The position numbers and the translations under genes are program-made. Shown piece by piece: positions 45,424-53,802 of a stretch of 64,000 nucleotides of DNA. The DNA is from Saprospiraceae bacterium (GTDB taxonomy: Bacteria > Bacteroidota > Bacteroidia > Chitinophagales > Saprospiraceae): assembly GCA_027488935.1 (NCBI GenBank), contig JAIYAP010000044.1:165874-229873 (forward strand), read 5' to 3'. Below the pieces are notes generated by a model. The model had not been told where the DNA came from. It saw only the letters and a program-made list of their open reading frames with translations, and did no database searches. How positions within the stretch are numbered: position 1 is the first letter of the stretch; each line of letters begins with the position of its first letter.

Positions 45424-47754
45424 CTATTTCTCCTCATAATATCCATATCCATATCCATATCCATATCCATATCCATACCCATACCCATACCCATACCCAT
45501 ATCCACCTTGTTTTTTCACGCCATTCAGGATTATGCCAGGACGGGTTAGTTTTTGGGCGCCATATAATTCTTGTAACATTGCAATAAAAGGCTTTCGGCT
45601 GATGGCAAAACGTGACACAATTAAGGTTTGATCCACCATAGGCATAAGCAACAAGGCATCGGTTACGAGGCCTAAGGGGGCGGTATCCACCACAATGTAT
45701 TCAAATTGTTCCCTTAGTTGCGCAAATAAGTCAAAACAGCGTTCCTGTAAAATCAACTCGGAGGGATTGGGCGGCACCGGGCCGCATCCGATGTAGAACA
45801 AGTTATCGATACCCGGTGCGGGCTTAATTAATTCATTTAGTGCCTGGTTGGGGTCTACCAGCCAGTTGGTGATGCCCTTACTTTCGGATTGGCCGGTCAG
45901 ATATTGGACCACCTTGGGTTTGCGCAAGTCGAAACTAAGAATGATGGTCTTTTTACCTGCAAGGGCCTGGGTAATTGCCAGGTTGATGGAGATAAAGGTT
46001 TTTCCTTCCCCACTAACGCTGGAGGTCACCAACACCACTTGTTCTTTGCTGCCTACGGCATTAAAGGATAAATTGGTGCGCAACAATCGGAACATTTCTG
46101 CCACCGAGGTTCGACTTCCTTTTTTGATCGCAATCGCATTAGTGCTATCCTTGGGCACCCCGATCATACCCAAAAACGGGATGCTCGTTAGTTTGCTCAG
46201 GTCGTTACGGCTGTACACTTTGTTGTCCAGCAGTTTCCGCAAAACCACGATTCCGGCTGGTAATCCTAATCCCAAAGAAATTGCCAATAAATAGGCCATC
46301 TGCGCTTTGGGCGAAATCGGTCCGTTATTCGTAGGATTATTCAAAAAACGCGCATTGGCCGTTTGGGCAGCAATGCTCAGGGCCGTTTCTTCTCTTTTTT
46401 GGAGTAAAAAGAGAAAAAGGGTTTCTTTGATTTTTTGTTGCCGCATAATTTGTAACAGTTCCCGTTCGTTGCGGGGTACGGCACCAATGCGTCGCTCTAT
46501 GGGACTTAAGCGGCCTTGCAAGGTGTTTTTGCGGCTTTGCAATTCCCGGCTCATGTTGTTGAGCGAGCTGCGCACACTTTCCCTTATAAAGGCTAATTGC
46601 TCCTCAAAGGTATTGACGGCTGGATTCGCGCCGGTTGCTGCTTCCATTAAGGTAGAGCGTTTCAGCAATAATTCGTTGTATTGCTTGATCAGCTCGCCCA
46701 GGGATGGCCCCAAAATTTGGGAATTTCCAGGTAACGGTTTGTATTGTTTTTCAGCATCATTCAGGTATTGCTGGATATTGTTGAGCAAACCTGTTTGTAC
46801 CTCTACTTCTAAAAGTTGGTTATCTAATTCACTTACCTGACTTAAGTATTCCACTGCAGCGCTGGGTAGGTCAATGGGGACTTTGTTGGTTTGTTTATAG
46901 TTTTGAACGTCCGATTCTACCTCGTACAGTTCTTTGGCAATATAACTGAGGCGTTCATCAATAAAGGCCAGGGTATTGCGCCCAGCCATGTTTTTTTCTT
47001 CCACTACGCCATCGTTATATGCTACAATTAGTTCATTTAGGATGTCTTTGGCTCGATCAGGCAGCTCATCGTTGAGGGTCAGGTTGAGTACGTTTGCCTT
47101 TTTAAGTAGTTCTACAGATAATTTACGGGCGTAGATTTTTGCCATGTTCACGGCACTAAGGGCACTTACATCGTATATGTTCCCAACCTGCAAAGGCTGT
47201 TTTTTTTGTAGGATAAATTGAAGTTCCTCCAAACGAGCAGGTACGCCAAAGGTGCAAACGGTGGTGTCGGTCTGTTTGTTGGTTTTGGCGCTGTAATGCA
47301 TGGAGTCCAATACACGCATTTCAAAAATGAGGGGAGGAGGCAAAGAATCCAGGCGAATCAGGTGGAATACTCTATACGTTTCGGAAGCCTTGATACGTCC
47401 TTTACTTACAATCTGGTTTTGCAAATCCAGGGAATCAATCACACGGCGCATCAGGTTGGTCGATTTGAAAACCTGCAATTGATCTTCAATGGGCGAACTA
47501 TTGCTAATACCCAGTTCCCCCAGTAAAGCTTCCTCCGTCAGTCCTCCATCTTTGGGGTCGGTCACCAAAATAGAAGCAGTTACCTGATATATTTTGGGCG
47601 TATACCTCAAATAAAGGCGTGCAACCACCAAGGCTACGATTAGGCCAAGCAACAACCAATACCAATTGCGTAGCAACAACCAGAAGTATTCGCGCAGGTC
47701 GATGCCTTGTTCTTCTTGGTTGTCTTTTTTTAAATCAAATGAGTTATCTTGCAA
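45424..47754 (-). CDS. wzc: Polysaccharide co-polymerase and BY-kinase (Wzc-like) with Gly-Tyr tail
   Basis: 776 residues. A Wzz domain lies between two membrane helices (about 30-50 and 487-505), with a coiled coil near 240-400 and a GNVR-like PRNERELLQIMRQQKIKE. The kinase domain follows: Walker A SVSGEGKT (about 577-585), Walker A' ILSFDLRKPK and Walker B YIVVDTAPLG. The C-terminus is a Gly followed by eleven Gly-Tyr pairs (751-772) and YEEK, giving 12 tyrosines for autophosphorylation. It controls chain length and export with Wza (next upstream gene) and the PHP phosphatase. Confidence 0.93.
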   Translation of the reverse strand: MQDNSFDLKKDNQEEQGIDLREYFWLLLRNWYWLLLGLIVALVVARLYLRYTPKIYQVTASILVTDPKDGGLTEEALLGELGISNSSPIEDQLQVFKSTNLMRRVIDSLDLQNQIVSKGRIKASETYRVFHLIRLDSLPPPLIFEMRVLDSMHYSAKTNKQTDTTVCTFGVPARLEELQFILQKKQPLQVGNIYDVSALSAVNMAKIYARKLSVELLKKANVLNLTLNDELPDRAKDILNELIVAYNDGVVEEKNMAGRNTLAFIDERLSYIAKELYEVESDVQNYKQTNKVPIDLPSAAVEYLSQVSELDNQLLEVEVQTGLLNNIQQYLNDAEKQYKPLPGNSQILGPSLGELIKQYNELLLKRSTLMEAATGANPAVNTFEEQLAFIRESVRSSLNNMSRELQSRKNTLQGRLSPIERRIGAVPRNERELLQIMRQQKIKETLFLFLLQKREETALSIAAQTANARFLNNPTNNGPISPKAQMAYLLAISLGLGLPAGIVVLRKLLDNKVYSRNDLSKLTSIPFLGMIGVPKDSTNAIAIKKGSRTSVAEMFRLLRTNLSFNAVGSKEQVVLVTSSVSGEGKTFISINLAITQALAGKKTIILSFDLRKPKVVQYLTGQSESKGITNWLVDPNQALNELIKPAPGIDNLFYIGCGPVPPNPSELILQERCFDLFAQLREQFEYIVVDTAPLGLVTDALLLMPMVDQTLIVSRFAISRKPFIAMLQELYGAQKLTRPGIILNGVKKQGGYGYGYGYGYGYGYGYGYGYGYYEEK
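45439..45504. repeat. Hexanucleotide repeat coding the Wzc tyrosine tail
   Basis: Eleven 6-bp units read on the plus strand as six ATATCC, four ATACCC and one ATATCC. Each unit encodes Gly-Tyr on the minus strand. Because the unit is two codons, gain or loss of units changes the number of tyrosines without shifting the frame. The near-identical units suggest recent slippage. Confidence 0.9.
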
Positions 47755-47795
47755 GCGGTTGAAGGCGTTAGGTTGGAAAATGTACAGGGTTGGGC

Positions 47796-48611
47796 CTATC
47801 TAAACAGGGCAATCGCCAAGGTAATAATGGAAATAAAGGCTGTTCCGTACGTGACCCCTCGGGCAAATGGATCTTGCACGGTGGCTACTTTTGCCCGAAT
47901 GGGTTCTACATACAACACATCATTTTGTTTCAGGTAAAAATAGGGCGAGCGGAAGATTTCGTCCGTTTGGAAATTGAATCGTTGGTAGGTACGCTGCCCA
48001 TTTTCTTCCCGAATGAGTAATACATTGGTTCGGTTGGCATAGGGGGTAAAATCGCCTACATTACCGATGGCTTCCAACATATTGATGCGTTGGTTGCTTA
48101 CCCGTATGATACCTGGATTGTTAACTTCACCCAGGATGGTTATTTTGAAATTCAAAAAACGCGCATTGACTACGGCGTCTTTTAAATAGGGTTGCGTACC
48201 TTCTGCAATCAGTTTTTCAATTTGCGCGATGGTTAGTCCGCCCACTTTCAAACGTCCTAATACCGGAAAGTTGATAAAACCTTCCTGGTCCACAAAATAC
48301 CCGTTGAATAATTCGAGCGGGTAGTTGCCTTGTGCGTTGTTGAGTTGCTGCATCATCATCTGGTTGTTCCCCTGGCTTTGCACCGGCTCTATGTTAAATG
48401 GGGCTGCTGCTTCCAGGTTGAAACTAAACACGGTGATGCGCAACAGGTCATCGGGCTGGGCATGTAAGGTTGTGGCGTTGGACAATTGTTCCGGGCTGGT
48501 AAATACAATTTGATCGGCTGGGAAGGAGATCAGTTCGCGGTGGTGTACGCAAGCTGCGGTAGCTGACGCGATTAGGAAACATGCCAGGGCTATTTTTAAT
48601 ATTTTGATCAT
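47796..48611 (-). CDS. wza: Polysaccharide export outer-membrane lipoprotein (Wza/OPX)
   Basis: 271 residues with a lipoprotein signal: hydrophobic residues 4-18 and a lipobox ending at Cys21 (ATAAC). The export domain has LRITVFSFN, EGFINFPVLGRLKVGGLTIAQIEKLI, and an SLBB domain beginning ITILGEVNNPGIIRV. A final hydrophobic stretch (TAFISIITLAIALF) suggests the C-terminal membrane helix. It forms the secretion channel with Wzc, encoded 41 bp downstream. Confidence 0.92.
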   Translation of the reverse strand: MIKILKIALACFLIASATAACVHHRELISFPADQIVFTSPEQLSNATTLHAQPDDLLRITVFSFNLEAAAPFNIEPVQSQGNNQMMMQQLNNAQGNYPLELFNGYFVDQEGFINFPVLGRLKVGGLTIAQIEKLIAEGTQPYLKDAVVNARFLNFKITILGEVNNPGIIRVSNQRINMLEAIGNVGDFTPYANRTNVLLIREENGQRTYQRFNFQTDEIFRSPYFYLKQNDVLYVEPIRAKVATVQDPFARGVTYGTAFISIITLAIALFR

Positions 48612-48642
48612 TTTGGCGGATTCGCTGTGAAGTGCTGTTGTT

Positions 48643-49629
48643 TTAGACGCTTGCTGGAGCGGTATGCGCTGCCTGGTTGGCCAAAAACCATTGGTAGGTT
48701 TGGGTTAAGCCTGCTTGAAACAACATTTGAGGTTGGTAGCCTAGCATATTTTGGGCTTTGGATATGTCGGCCAAAGAATGGGGGATATCACCCATTCGAT
48801 TGGGGCCGTGGTTGGCCTGGATGTCTTTTCCACTGATGGTGCGTAAGGCTTCTACCATTTGATTCAAACTCGTGGTATGTCCGCAGGCAATGTTGTAGAT
48901 CTGGTTCAGGGCAGTGGATTCCTCGGTGAATAATGCCAATCGATTGGCCAGCACCGCATTGGCTACATAAGTGAAATCCCTACTAAAGGTGCCATCGCCA
49001 TTGATTTGCGGGGCTTTGTCTTCCGAAAAACACTGCATAAACAAGGGGATAACGGCAGCATAAGCGCCTTTGGGGCTTTGACGCGGCCCAAAAATGTTGA
49101 AGTAGCGCAATCCGATAAACTCCATGTCGTATAGTTTGCCGTACACACTGGCATATAGTTCATTCACCAATTTGGTTACGGCATACGGGGACAGTGGTTT
49201 GCCAATTTTATCTTCTACTTTGGGCAAATCAGGATGGTCGCCATACGTAGAAGAGGAAGCGGCGTACACGACTCTTTTTATGCCGGATTGGCGTGCTGCT
49301 TCAAATACATTCAAAGTGCCGCCAATATTGATGCCATTGGTGGTTACCGGGTCATTGATGGAGCGTGGTACACTGCCCAATGCTGCCTGGTGATCTACTA
49401 AATCCATCCCCTCCATGGCTTTCATGCAGGTATCAAAATCCCGAATATCGCCTTCCATCCACTCAAACCTTGGGTTGTTTAATAGGTGCTGGATGTTTTC
49501 TACGGAACTGGTCAGTAAATTATCCAATACCCGCACTTTACCCACGCGTTCATCTTCTAATAAGGCATCTACCAGGTTTGAGCCAATAAATCCAGCGCCG
49601 CCTGTAACCAATATGTTTTTAGTATGCAT
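48643..49629 (-). CDS. wbpP: UDP-HexNAc(A) 4-epimerase (WbpP/TviC family)
   Basis: 328-residue extended SDR with ILVTGGAGFIGSNLVDALL, HQAALGSVPRSINDP, AASSSTYGDHPDLPKVEDKIGK and SPYAVTK (YxxxK), nearly the exact wording of Pseudomonas WbpP. It interconverts UDP-GlcNAc with UDP-GalNAc, or the corresponding uronic acids in the TviC branch. With the dehydrogenase at 55666 it can supply UDP-GalNAcA. It sits between the PHP phosphatase and wza genes. Confidence 0.9.
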   Translation of the reverse strand: MHTKNILVTGGAGFIGSNLVDALLEDERVGKVRVLDNLLTSSVENIQHLLNNPRFEWMEGDIRDFDTCMKAMEGMDLVDHQAALGSVPRSINDPVTTNGINIGGTLNVFEAARQSGIKRVVYAASSSTYGDHPDLPKVEDKIGKPLSPYAVTKLVNELYASVYGKLYDMEFIGLRYFNIFGPRQSPKGAYAAVIPLFMQCFSEDKAPQINGDGTFSRDFTYVANAVLANRLALFTEESTALNQIYNIACGHTTSLNQMVEALRTISGKDIQANHGPNRMGDIPHSLADISKAQNMLGYQPQMLFQAGLTQTYQWFLANQAAHTAPASV

Positions 49630-49641
49630 GCTACTTATCTT

Positions 49642-50388
49642 TTAGTTTTGAAACAACTTTTTATTTTGTAACCCTTCGTATTGCAGCAACTTTTGCAGAT
49701 TTTTATCTTTCAAGGTTTTTTCCAGCAATTCGAGGTGTTTGATATGGTGTAGGTCTGTGCCAGCAAAATGCAGCAATTTATTTTTCAACAGGTAGAGGCC
49801 CAGGTCGCGTACGCTTGGTCCATAGTACCCGGTCATCGATAGCAAGTTGAGTTGTAGTTCGCATCCGCGGTCGTGCCAGTCGTGGTACCGCGCTTTGTTG
49901 GTTTTTATGAATAAATACCGTTCGGGGTGGGCGATCAAAGGTACGTATCCCTTTAGTTGCATACGAAACAGGATATGGTCCAAATTGGGTGGCGCAGAGA
50001 GGGGCGACATTTCAATAAGTACCCGATTGCCGGGCAAGGTGCGCAGCGGTGTGGTTTCGAGCAGTTGTTCGAAATGGTCGTCCAGCATGTATTCTGCTGC
50101 TGCTTCCAAATGTACTTGTATCCCTGCTTGTTTTAGGGCGATCCGTGTATCCTGGAGTGCGGCCTCAATGGTTTCGTTGGTGTTGGGGTAGAGTTCCTGG
50201 TAGATGTGGGGGGTGGCGATAAATGCCTCGAAGCCGAGTTGCATTAAGCCTTTTATCAAGCGTACACTTGTTTCCAGGTCGGGTGCGCCGTCGTCAATGC
50301 CGGGGAGGATATGGGAATGCATATCTACCTGAAGGCCTGCGTAGCCCATTGGGGCAGCAGCAGTTGTTTTTTTGAAGAGGCTAAACAA
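49642..50388 (-). CDS. PHP-type tyrosine-protein phosphatase (CpsB/YwqE-like)
   Basis: 248 residues. The metal site begins DMHSHILPGIDDGA (His24, His26), and later ligands are in ATPHIYQELYPN, EAAAEYMLD, PLIAHPERY and FAGTDLHH. CpsB-type enzymes dephosphorylate the BY-kinase, so this should act on the Gly-Tyr tail of Wzc encoded two genes downstream. The length is that of YwqE/CpsB. It is not a low-molecular-weight phosphatase. Confidence 0.9.
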   Translation of the reverse strand: MFSLFKKTTAAAPMGYAGLQVDMHSHILPGIDDGAPDLETSVRLIKGLMQLGFEAFIATPHIYQELYPNTNETIEAALQDTRIALKQAGIQVHLEAAAEYMLDDHFEQLLETTPLRTLPGNRVLIEMSPLSAPPNLDHILFRMQLKGYVPLIAHPERYLFIKTNKARYHDWHDRGCELQLNLLSMTGYYGPSVRDLGLYLLKNKLLHFAGTDLHHIKHLELLEKTLKDKNLQKLLQYEGLQNKKLFQN

Positions 50389-50433
50389 GGCTAAACGGGT
50401 TGTACTTTAAAAAATGAGGAACTTAAACGCTTC

Positions 50434-51390
50434 CTACTGAAATGGGTGTGGGCTTTGTGGCAATTGCACGAATGGGTGCTGTTGATCACTTTCAAGCTTC
50501 GGTATGGCAGTGCGTATTTGGTGTACCATTTCGATCGCAGGCAGCACCGTGGCTATGCCAAATCCGGCACCCTGGAGCACGGCTTCATAACTTTTGGTGT
50601 GTAAGTCAGCAAATCCATCGCTGAATTCGATTTCTTGTCCGGCGATGGTAATGGACCGAAATGTCCGCTTTTGTGCTTTTTTATGGTTTTCGGGCAGGGT
50701 ATCCGCATTGATGCTCATAAACCACCGCACTTGTGCATGTTGGAGTTCGAGGTATCCGGCAGCCCGGTCGTGGGTATGCTGGTGTACTTCCATGGATTGG
50801 AGCGGACCGAACAACCAGAGTAACAGGTCAAAAAAATGGATGCCAATGTTGGTGGCAATCCCGCCTGATTTGGGCATTTCTGCTTTCCAGCTGGTGTAGT
50901 ACCATTGGCCGCGCGCCGTGATGTAGGTGAGTTCCACCTGATGCTTGGTTCCGGTGTGTTGGAGCTTGTTTTTTAATTGAACCAGTTCCGGATGTAACCG
51001 CAGTTGCAAGATGGTGAACACTTTGTTGCCGGTTTCGGCTTCATTTTCCATCAGTGCTTCGGCGTTCCAGGGATTGAGTACGAGTGGTTTTTCGCAGATG
51101 ACGTTTGCGCCATTTCTCAATCCAAAGCGTATGTGGGCGTCGTGCAGGTAGTTGGGGGAGCAGATGCTCAGGTAGTGTATCGGGTTTCCCTGGCGTTTTA
51201 GTTTTTCCAGGTGCCGGTCGAATCGTTCGAATTCGGTGAAAAAACTGGCTTCGGGGAAGTAGGAGTCTAGGATGCCTACGGAATCGTTGGGGTCATAGGC
51301 AGCTAGCAATTGATTGCCGGTTTCTTTGATCGCCTTTAGGTGTCTTGGGGCGATGTAGCCAGCAGCTCCGATGAGACCAAAATTTTTTAT
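50434..51390 (-). CDS. wbpB: Gfo/Idh/MocA dehydrogenase, WbpB/WlbA-like, start codon unclear
   Basis: Oxidoreductase that oxidises C3 of UDP-GlcNAcA in the 3-amino-uronic acid pathway. ICEKPLVLN carries the EKP motif. The conserved opening IKNFGLIGAAGYIAPRHL is encoded up to 51390, but no ATG, GTG or TTG precedes it: the codons before are ATC and ATA, and the in-frame stop TAA is at 51406-51408 inside a heptamer repeat. The first ordinary start is a TTG at 51309, which would cut off the Rossmann loop. The expected ATG seems to read ATC. Either a rare start is used or the gene has lost its start. Confidence 0.82.
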   Translation of the reverse strand: MKNFGLIGAAGYIAPRHLKAIKETGNQLLAAYDPNDSVGILDSYFPEASFFTEFERFDRHLEKLKRQGNPIHYLSICSPNYLHDAHIRFGLRNGANVICEKPLVLNPWNAEALMENEAETGNKVFTILQLRLHPELVQLKNKLQHTGTKHQVELTYITARGQWYYTSWKAEMPKSGGIATNIGIHFFDLLLWLFGPLQSMEVHQHTHDRAAGYLELQHAQVRWFMSINADTLPENHKKAQKRTFRSITIAGQEIEFSDGFADLHTKSYEAVLQGAGFGIATVLPAIEMVHQIRTAIPKLESDQQHPFVQLPQSPHPFQ

Positions 51391-51392
51391 GA

Positions 51393-51433
51393 TAGTTGTT
51401 AGTTGTTAGTTGTTAGTTGTTAGTTGTTAGTTG
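51393..51433. repeat. TAGTTGT heptamer tandem repeat at the wbpB 5' end
   Basis: Five full copies of TAGTTGT plus a partial one, ending in GGGG. It abuts the first codons of wbpB. The same heptamer, in either orientation, occurs at 54937-54975, 55311-55370, 55633-55662 and 59971-60012. Confidence 0.9.
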
Positions 51434-51465
51434 GGGGTGCGGCTTGGAAAATTCCACCGATTCTA

Positions 51466-51690
51466 CAAATGCCTACAAATGCGCGACTTCTCCGAAGTCG
51501 TAAGGGGTGGGGTTGGGATTTCGTTTTTTTCTACAAATGCATGACCTACAAATGCATGACTTCTCCGAAGTCAGAAGGGTAGGGTTGGGGTTCGATTTTT
51601 TTTCTACAAATGCATGACTTCTCCGAAGTCGTTAGGGGTGGGTTGGGGTTTGGTTTTTCTACAAATGCATGACTTCTCCGAAGTCATAAC
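51466..51690. repeat. Four-copy palindromic repeat cluster
   Basis: The palindrome GACTTCTCCGAAGTC occurs at 51484-51498, 51558-51572, 51616-51630 and 51671-51685, each time preceded by 'ctacaaatgca(t)' or a close form and followed by a G-rich spacer. It is hairpin-forming (6-bp stem, 3-base loop). A variant occurs at 55261-55275. Nothing else was found in 51434-51761. Confidence 0.85.
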
Positions 51691-51761
51691 TAATTGAGTA
51701 CTATTTAATTATTGAATTTGTTTTTCTTGGTTCTTGCCTTTGATCCCTGATGTAAAGTATT

Positions 51762-51929
51762 TTAGGAATTGCCCCATTTCTCAAACATCTGTTTGGCTGC
51801 CTCATGACTTACTCCCGAATCGTTCTGGTAGCTTTCCATAATTGCTGTTTCCAGTGCGATTATTGCCTTTGCTGGCATTTCTTCAAGGAGATCAACACAT
51901 TTGAGCAACCCTAAGCACTGCTCGAACAT
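51762..51929 (-). CDS. Small hypothetical protein (55 residues)
   Basis: A short reading frame from an ATG at 51927-51929 to a TAA at 51762-51764. It begins MFEQCLGLLKCVDLLEEMP and ends QMFEKWGNS, with an acidic, helical look and no repeats, unlike the DNA around it. It lies 30 bp upstream of the palindrome cluster and downstream of the ATPase gene. I do not recognise it; an antitoxin-like or remnant protein is possible. Confidence 0.4.
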   Translation of the reverse strand: MFEQCLGLLKCVDLLEEMPAKAIIALETAIMESYQNDSGVSHEAAKQMFEKWGNS

Positions 51930-51959
51930 ACTTTAGGTTTTTTTTAAAAACATGCTGAT

Positions 51960-53537
51960 TTAAACTTTTATCGTCTGGATCAGTTCGATCGGGTGGGCTA
52001 CCCAGTCGGTGATGGATTTTGTAGCGCTGCTAAAATTGATACCGATGCCGATGATTTTTTTGCCTTGGGTTTGAAAAGGTAAGGCATATTGTTTTTGGGC
52101 GATCTGCTCAAATGCGGCGTTGGCGGATTTGTCCATTTTATATTCGAAAATAAAAATCGTTTGTCCATCGAATAGCACGTCATCGATTCTGCCGTTGAAG
52201 GTGCTGTATTCTGAAATGGCTTGCAAACCTGTCAAGGTAAGGGCAAGATGGGTCATTGCATGAAACCAATCTTCTCCTGGACGATATATATGATGGGCAA
52301 TATTCGCCAGTGCGCTATTTAGGGTTTGTATGAATGCGGGCCAATTTTGTTGTTGCAATTGATGCCGCATTTGTGCACTGATGGTATGCTCTACCTGGTC
52401 AACAGGGGTTTGGGCATATTCGGCGAACAGATGGGTATTGAACGATTGCCGCACTTCTTCGTTTGGATAACCCAGGGTATAGATTACGCTGCCGTTGGGC
52501 AAGGTTTTTTGTTCTTTTATGGTCAGGTATCCCGTTTGTAATAATAAACCGGTGATGCCTACATTGGATAAGTCAGCGCCCTGAACGGTTGAAAATCCTG
52601 CTTCGCGCCATTCCAGATCATTGGGCAGAAAACCTTCTTCCCGGATACGTTTGGTTAAAAAGGTAGGGGTGCCTGTTTCAAACCAGTAATTATGAAATGC
52701 GCCAGTTGGATTCGCTGCCGAAAAGTAATTCAACAAGGAAAAAGGACAGTAGAGGGTATGTTTTGCATCCCAGGAATAGCCATTGTACCACTTCTTGAGT
52801 TGTTGCTTTAGATCGTTGATATCCAAATTATTATTTCTAACCAAGTGATAGAAATACGGTTGGAAATTATGATTCAGTTCTTCCTGGGTAATCCCCAACA
52901 TGTTGGCAAACAACGGTGAAAGCGAAAGATCTTGCAGGTTATTGAGGTCGGAGAAGATGGAGATTTTTCCAAATTTGGAAACCCCTGTTAGCAGGCAAAA
53001 ATGGACAAACGCGTCTTGTGATTTTAGGGCCCCGTAGAAATTTTTGAGTGCCCCTAAATGTTGTTCTGCTTGCGGTTCTCCCAGAAAATCGGTGATGGGT
53101 TTGTCGTATTCATCAATCAGGACTACGGCACTGCCCAACTTTTGGAGTAATTCGGTGAACTTTGCTTTTGCACCGTCGTTGGCCTGTAGTACAATGCCGT
53201 GGTGTTGTGCTTGTTCGGTAATCGTTTTATCGAGTTCTGCTTCCAGGGTATTGTTCCGGAAGTTCATTGCATTGAAGTCTATATAAATGACGGGTTTGGT
53301 GGCCCATTCGATTTTGTTTTCTATCCAGAGGCCTTTGAAAAGGGCTTTTTTGCCTTCAAATATGGCTTTCAGGGTGCTCAGCATCAAGGATTTACCAAAT
53401 CTTCTGGGGCGACTAAAGAAGGTAAATCGACTGCCCAGGGTCAACAATCGGTGGTAATACTCCGTCTTATCTACGTATAGATAGTTGTTTTCCCGGAGGG
53501 TTTCGAATGTTTGTATGCCTATGGGTAGATACTGCAA
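51960..53537 (-). CDS. AAA-ATPase-like protein with PD-(D/E)XK nuclease domain
   Basis: 525 residues. The start YLPIGIQTFETLRENNYLYVDKT is the family hallmark; Walker A is SRPRRFGKSLML and Walker B is AVVLIDEYDKP. The C-terminal nuclease fold shows RIDDVLFDGQTIFIFEYKMDK, the D...ExK pattern. These proteins are abundant in Bacteroidota and have no settled role. It interrupts the wbpE-wbpB pair and is bordered by repeat DNA on both sides, so it looks like an insertion. Confidence 0.85.
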   Translation of the reverse strand: MQYLPIGIQTFETLRENNYLYVDKTEYYHRLLTLGSRFTFFSRPRRFGKSLMLSTLKAIFEGKKALFKGLWIENKIEWATKPVIYIDFNAMNFRNNTLEAELDKTITEQAQHHGIVLQANDGAKAKFTELLQKLGSAVVLIDEYDKPITDFLGEPQAEQHLGALKNFYGALKSQDAFVHFCLLTGVSKFGKISIFSDLNNLQDLSLSPLFANMLGITQEELNHNFQPYFYHLVRNNNLDINDLKQQLKKWYNGYSWDAKHTLYCPFSLLNYFSAANPTGAFHNYWFETGTPTFLTKRIREEGFLPNDLEWREAGFSTVQGADLSNVGITGLLLQTGYLTIKEQKTLPNGSVIYTLGYPNEEVRQSFNTHLFAEYAQTPVDQVEHTISAQMRHQLQQQNWPAFIQTLNSALANIAHHIYRPGEDWFHAMTHLALTLTGLQAISEYSTFNGRIDDVLFDGQTIFIFEYKMDKSANAAFEQIAQKQYALPFQTQGKKIIGIGINFSSATKSITDWVAHPIELIQTIKV

Positions 53538-53559
53538 ACTATGGAGAACTTGAGATGTT

Positions 53560-53795
53560 TCGAAGGAATTCCACGGAGATACGCGGAGGTATGGAGGTGC
53601 ACGGAGTTTTTAAAGGGGGCCACGGAGTTACGCGGAGGTATGGAGTCGCACGGAGAAGGTATTCCACGGAGAAGGAATTTTGTGGAGGTATGGAGTTGCG
53701 CGGAGTAAAACTCTGTGTAACTCCGTACCTCTGTGAAACTCTGTGGAACTTTTTTTTCCGTACCTCCGCGTAACTCTGTGGCCCCTTTTTTTCTC
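53560..53795. repeat. Large imperfect inverted repeat of CACGGAG/CTCCGTG units
   Basis: The left part (about 53573-53690) repeats 'ccacggagttacgcggaggtatggag' variants. The right part (about 53705-53790) repeats the reverse-complement wording 'aactccgtacctctgtg'. The two arms could fold into a long hairpin between the ATPase and wbpE genes. The same units occur at both ends of the window. Confidence 0.8.
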
Positions 53796-53802
53796 AAAAA
53801 AC

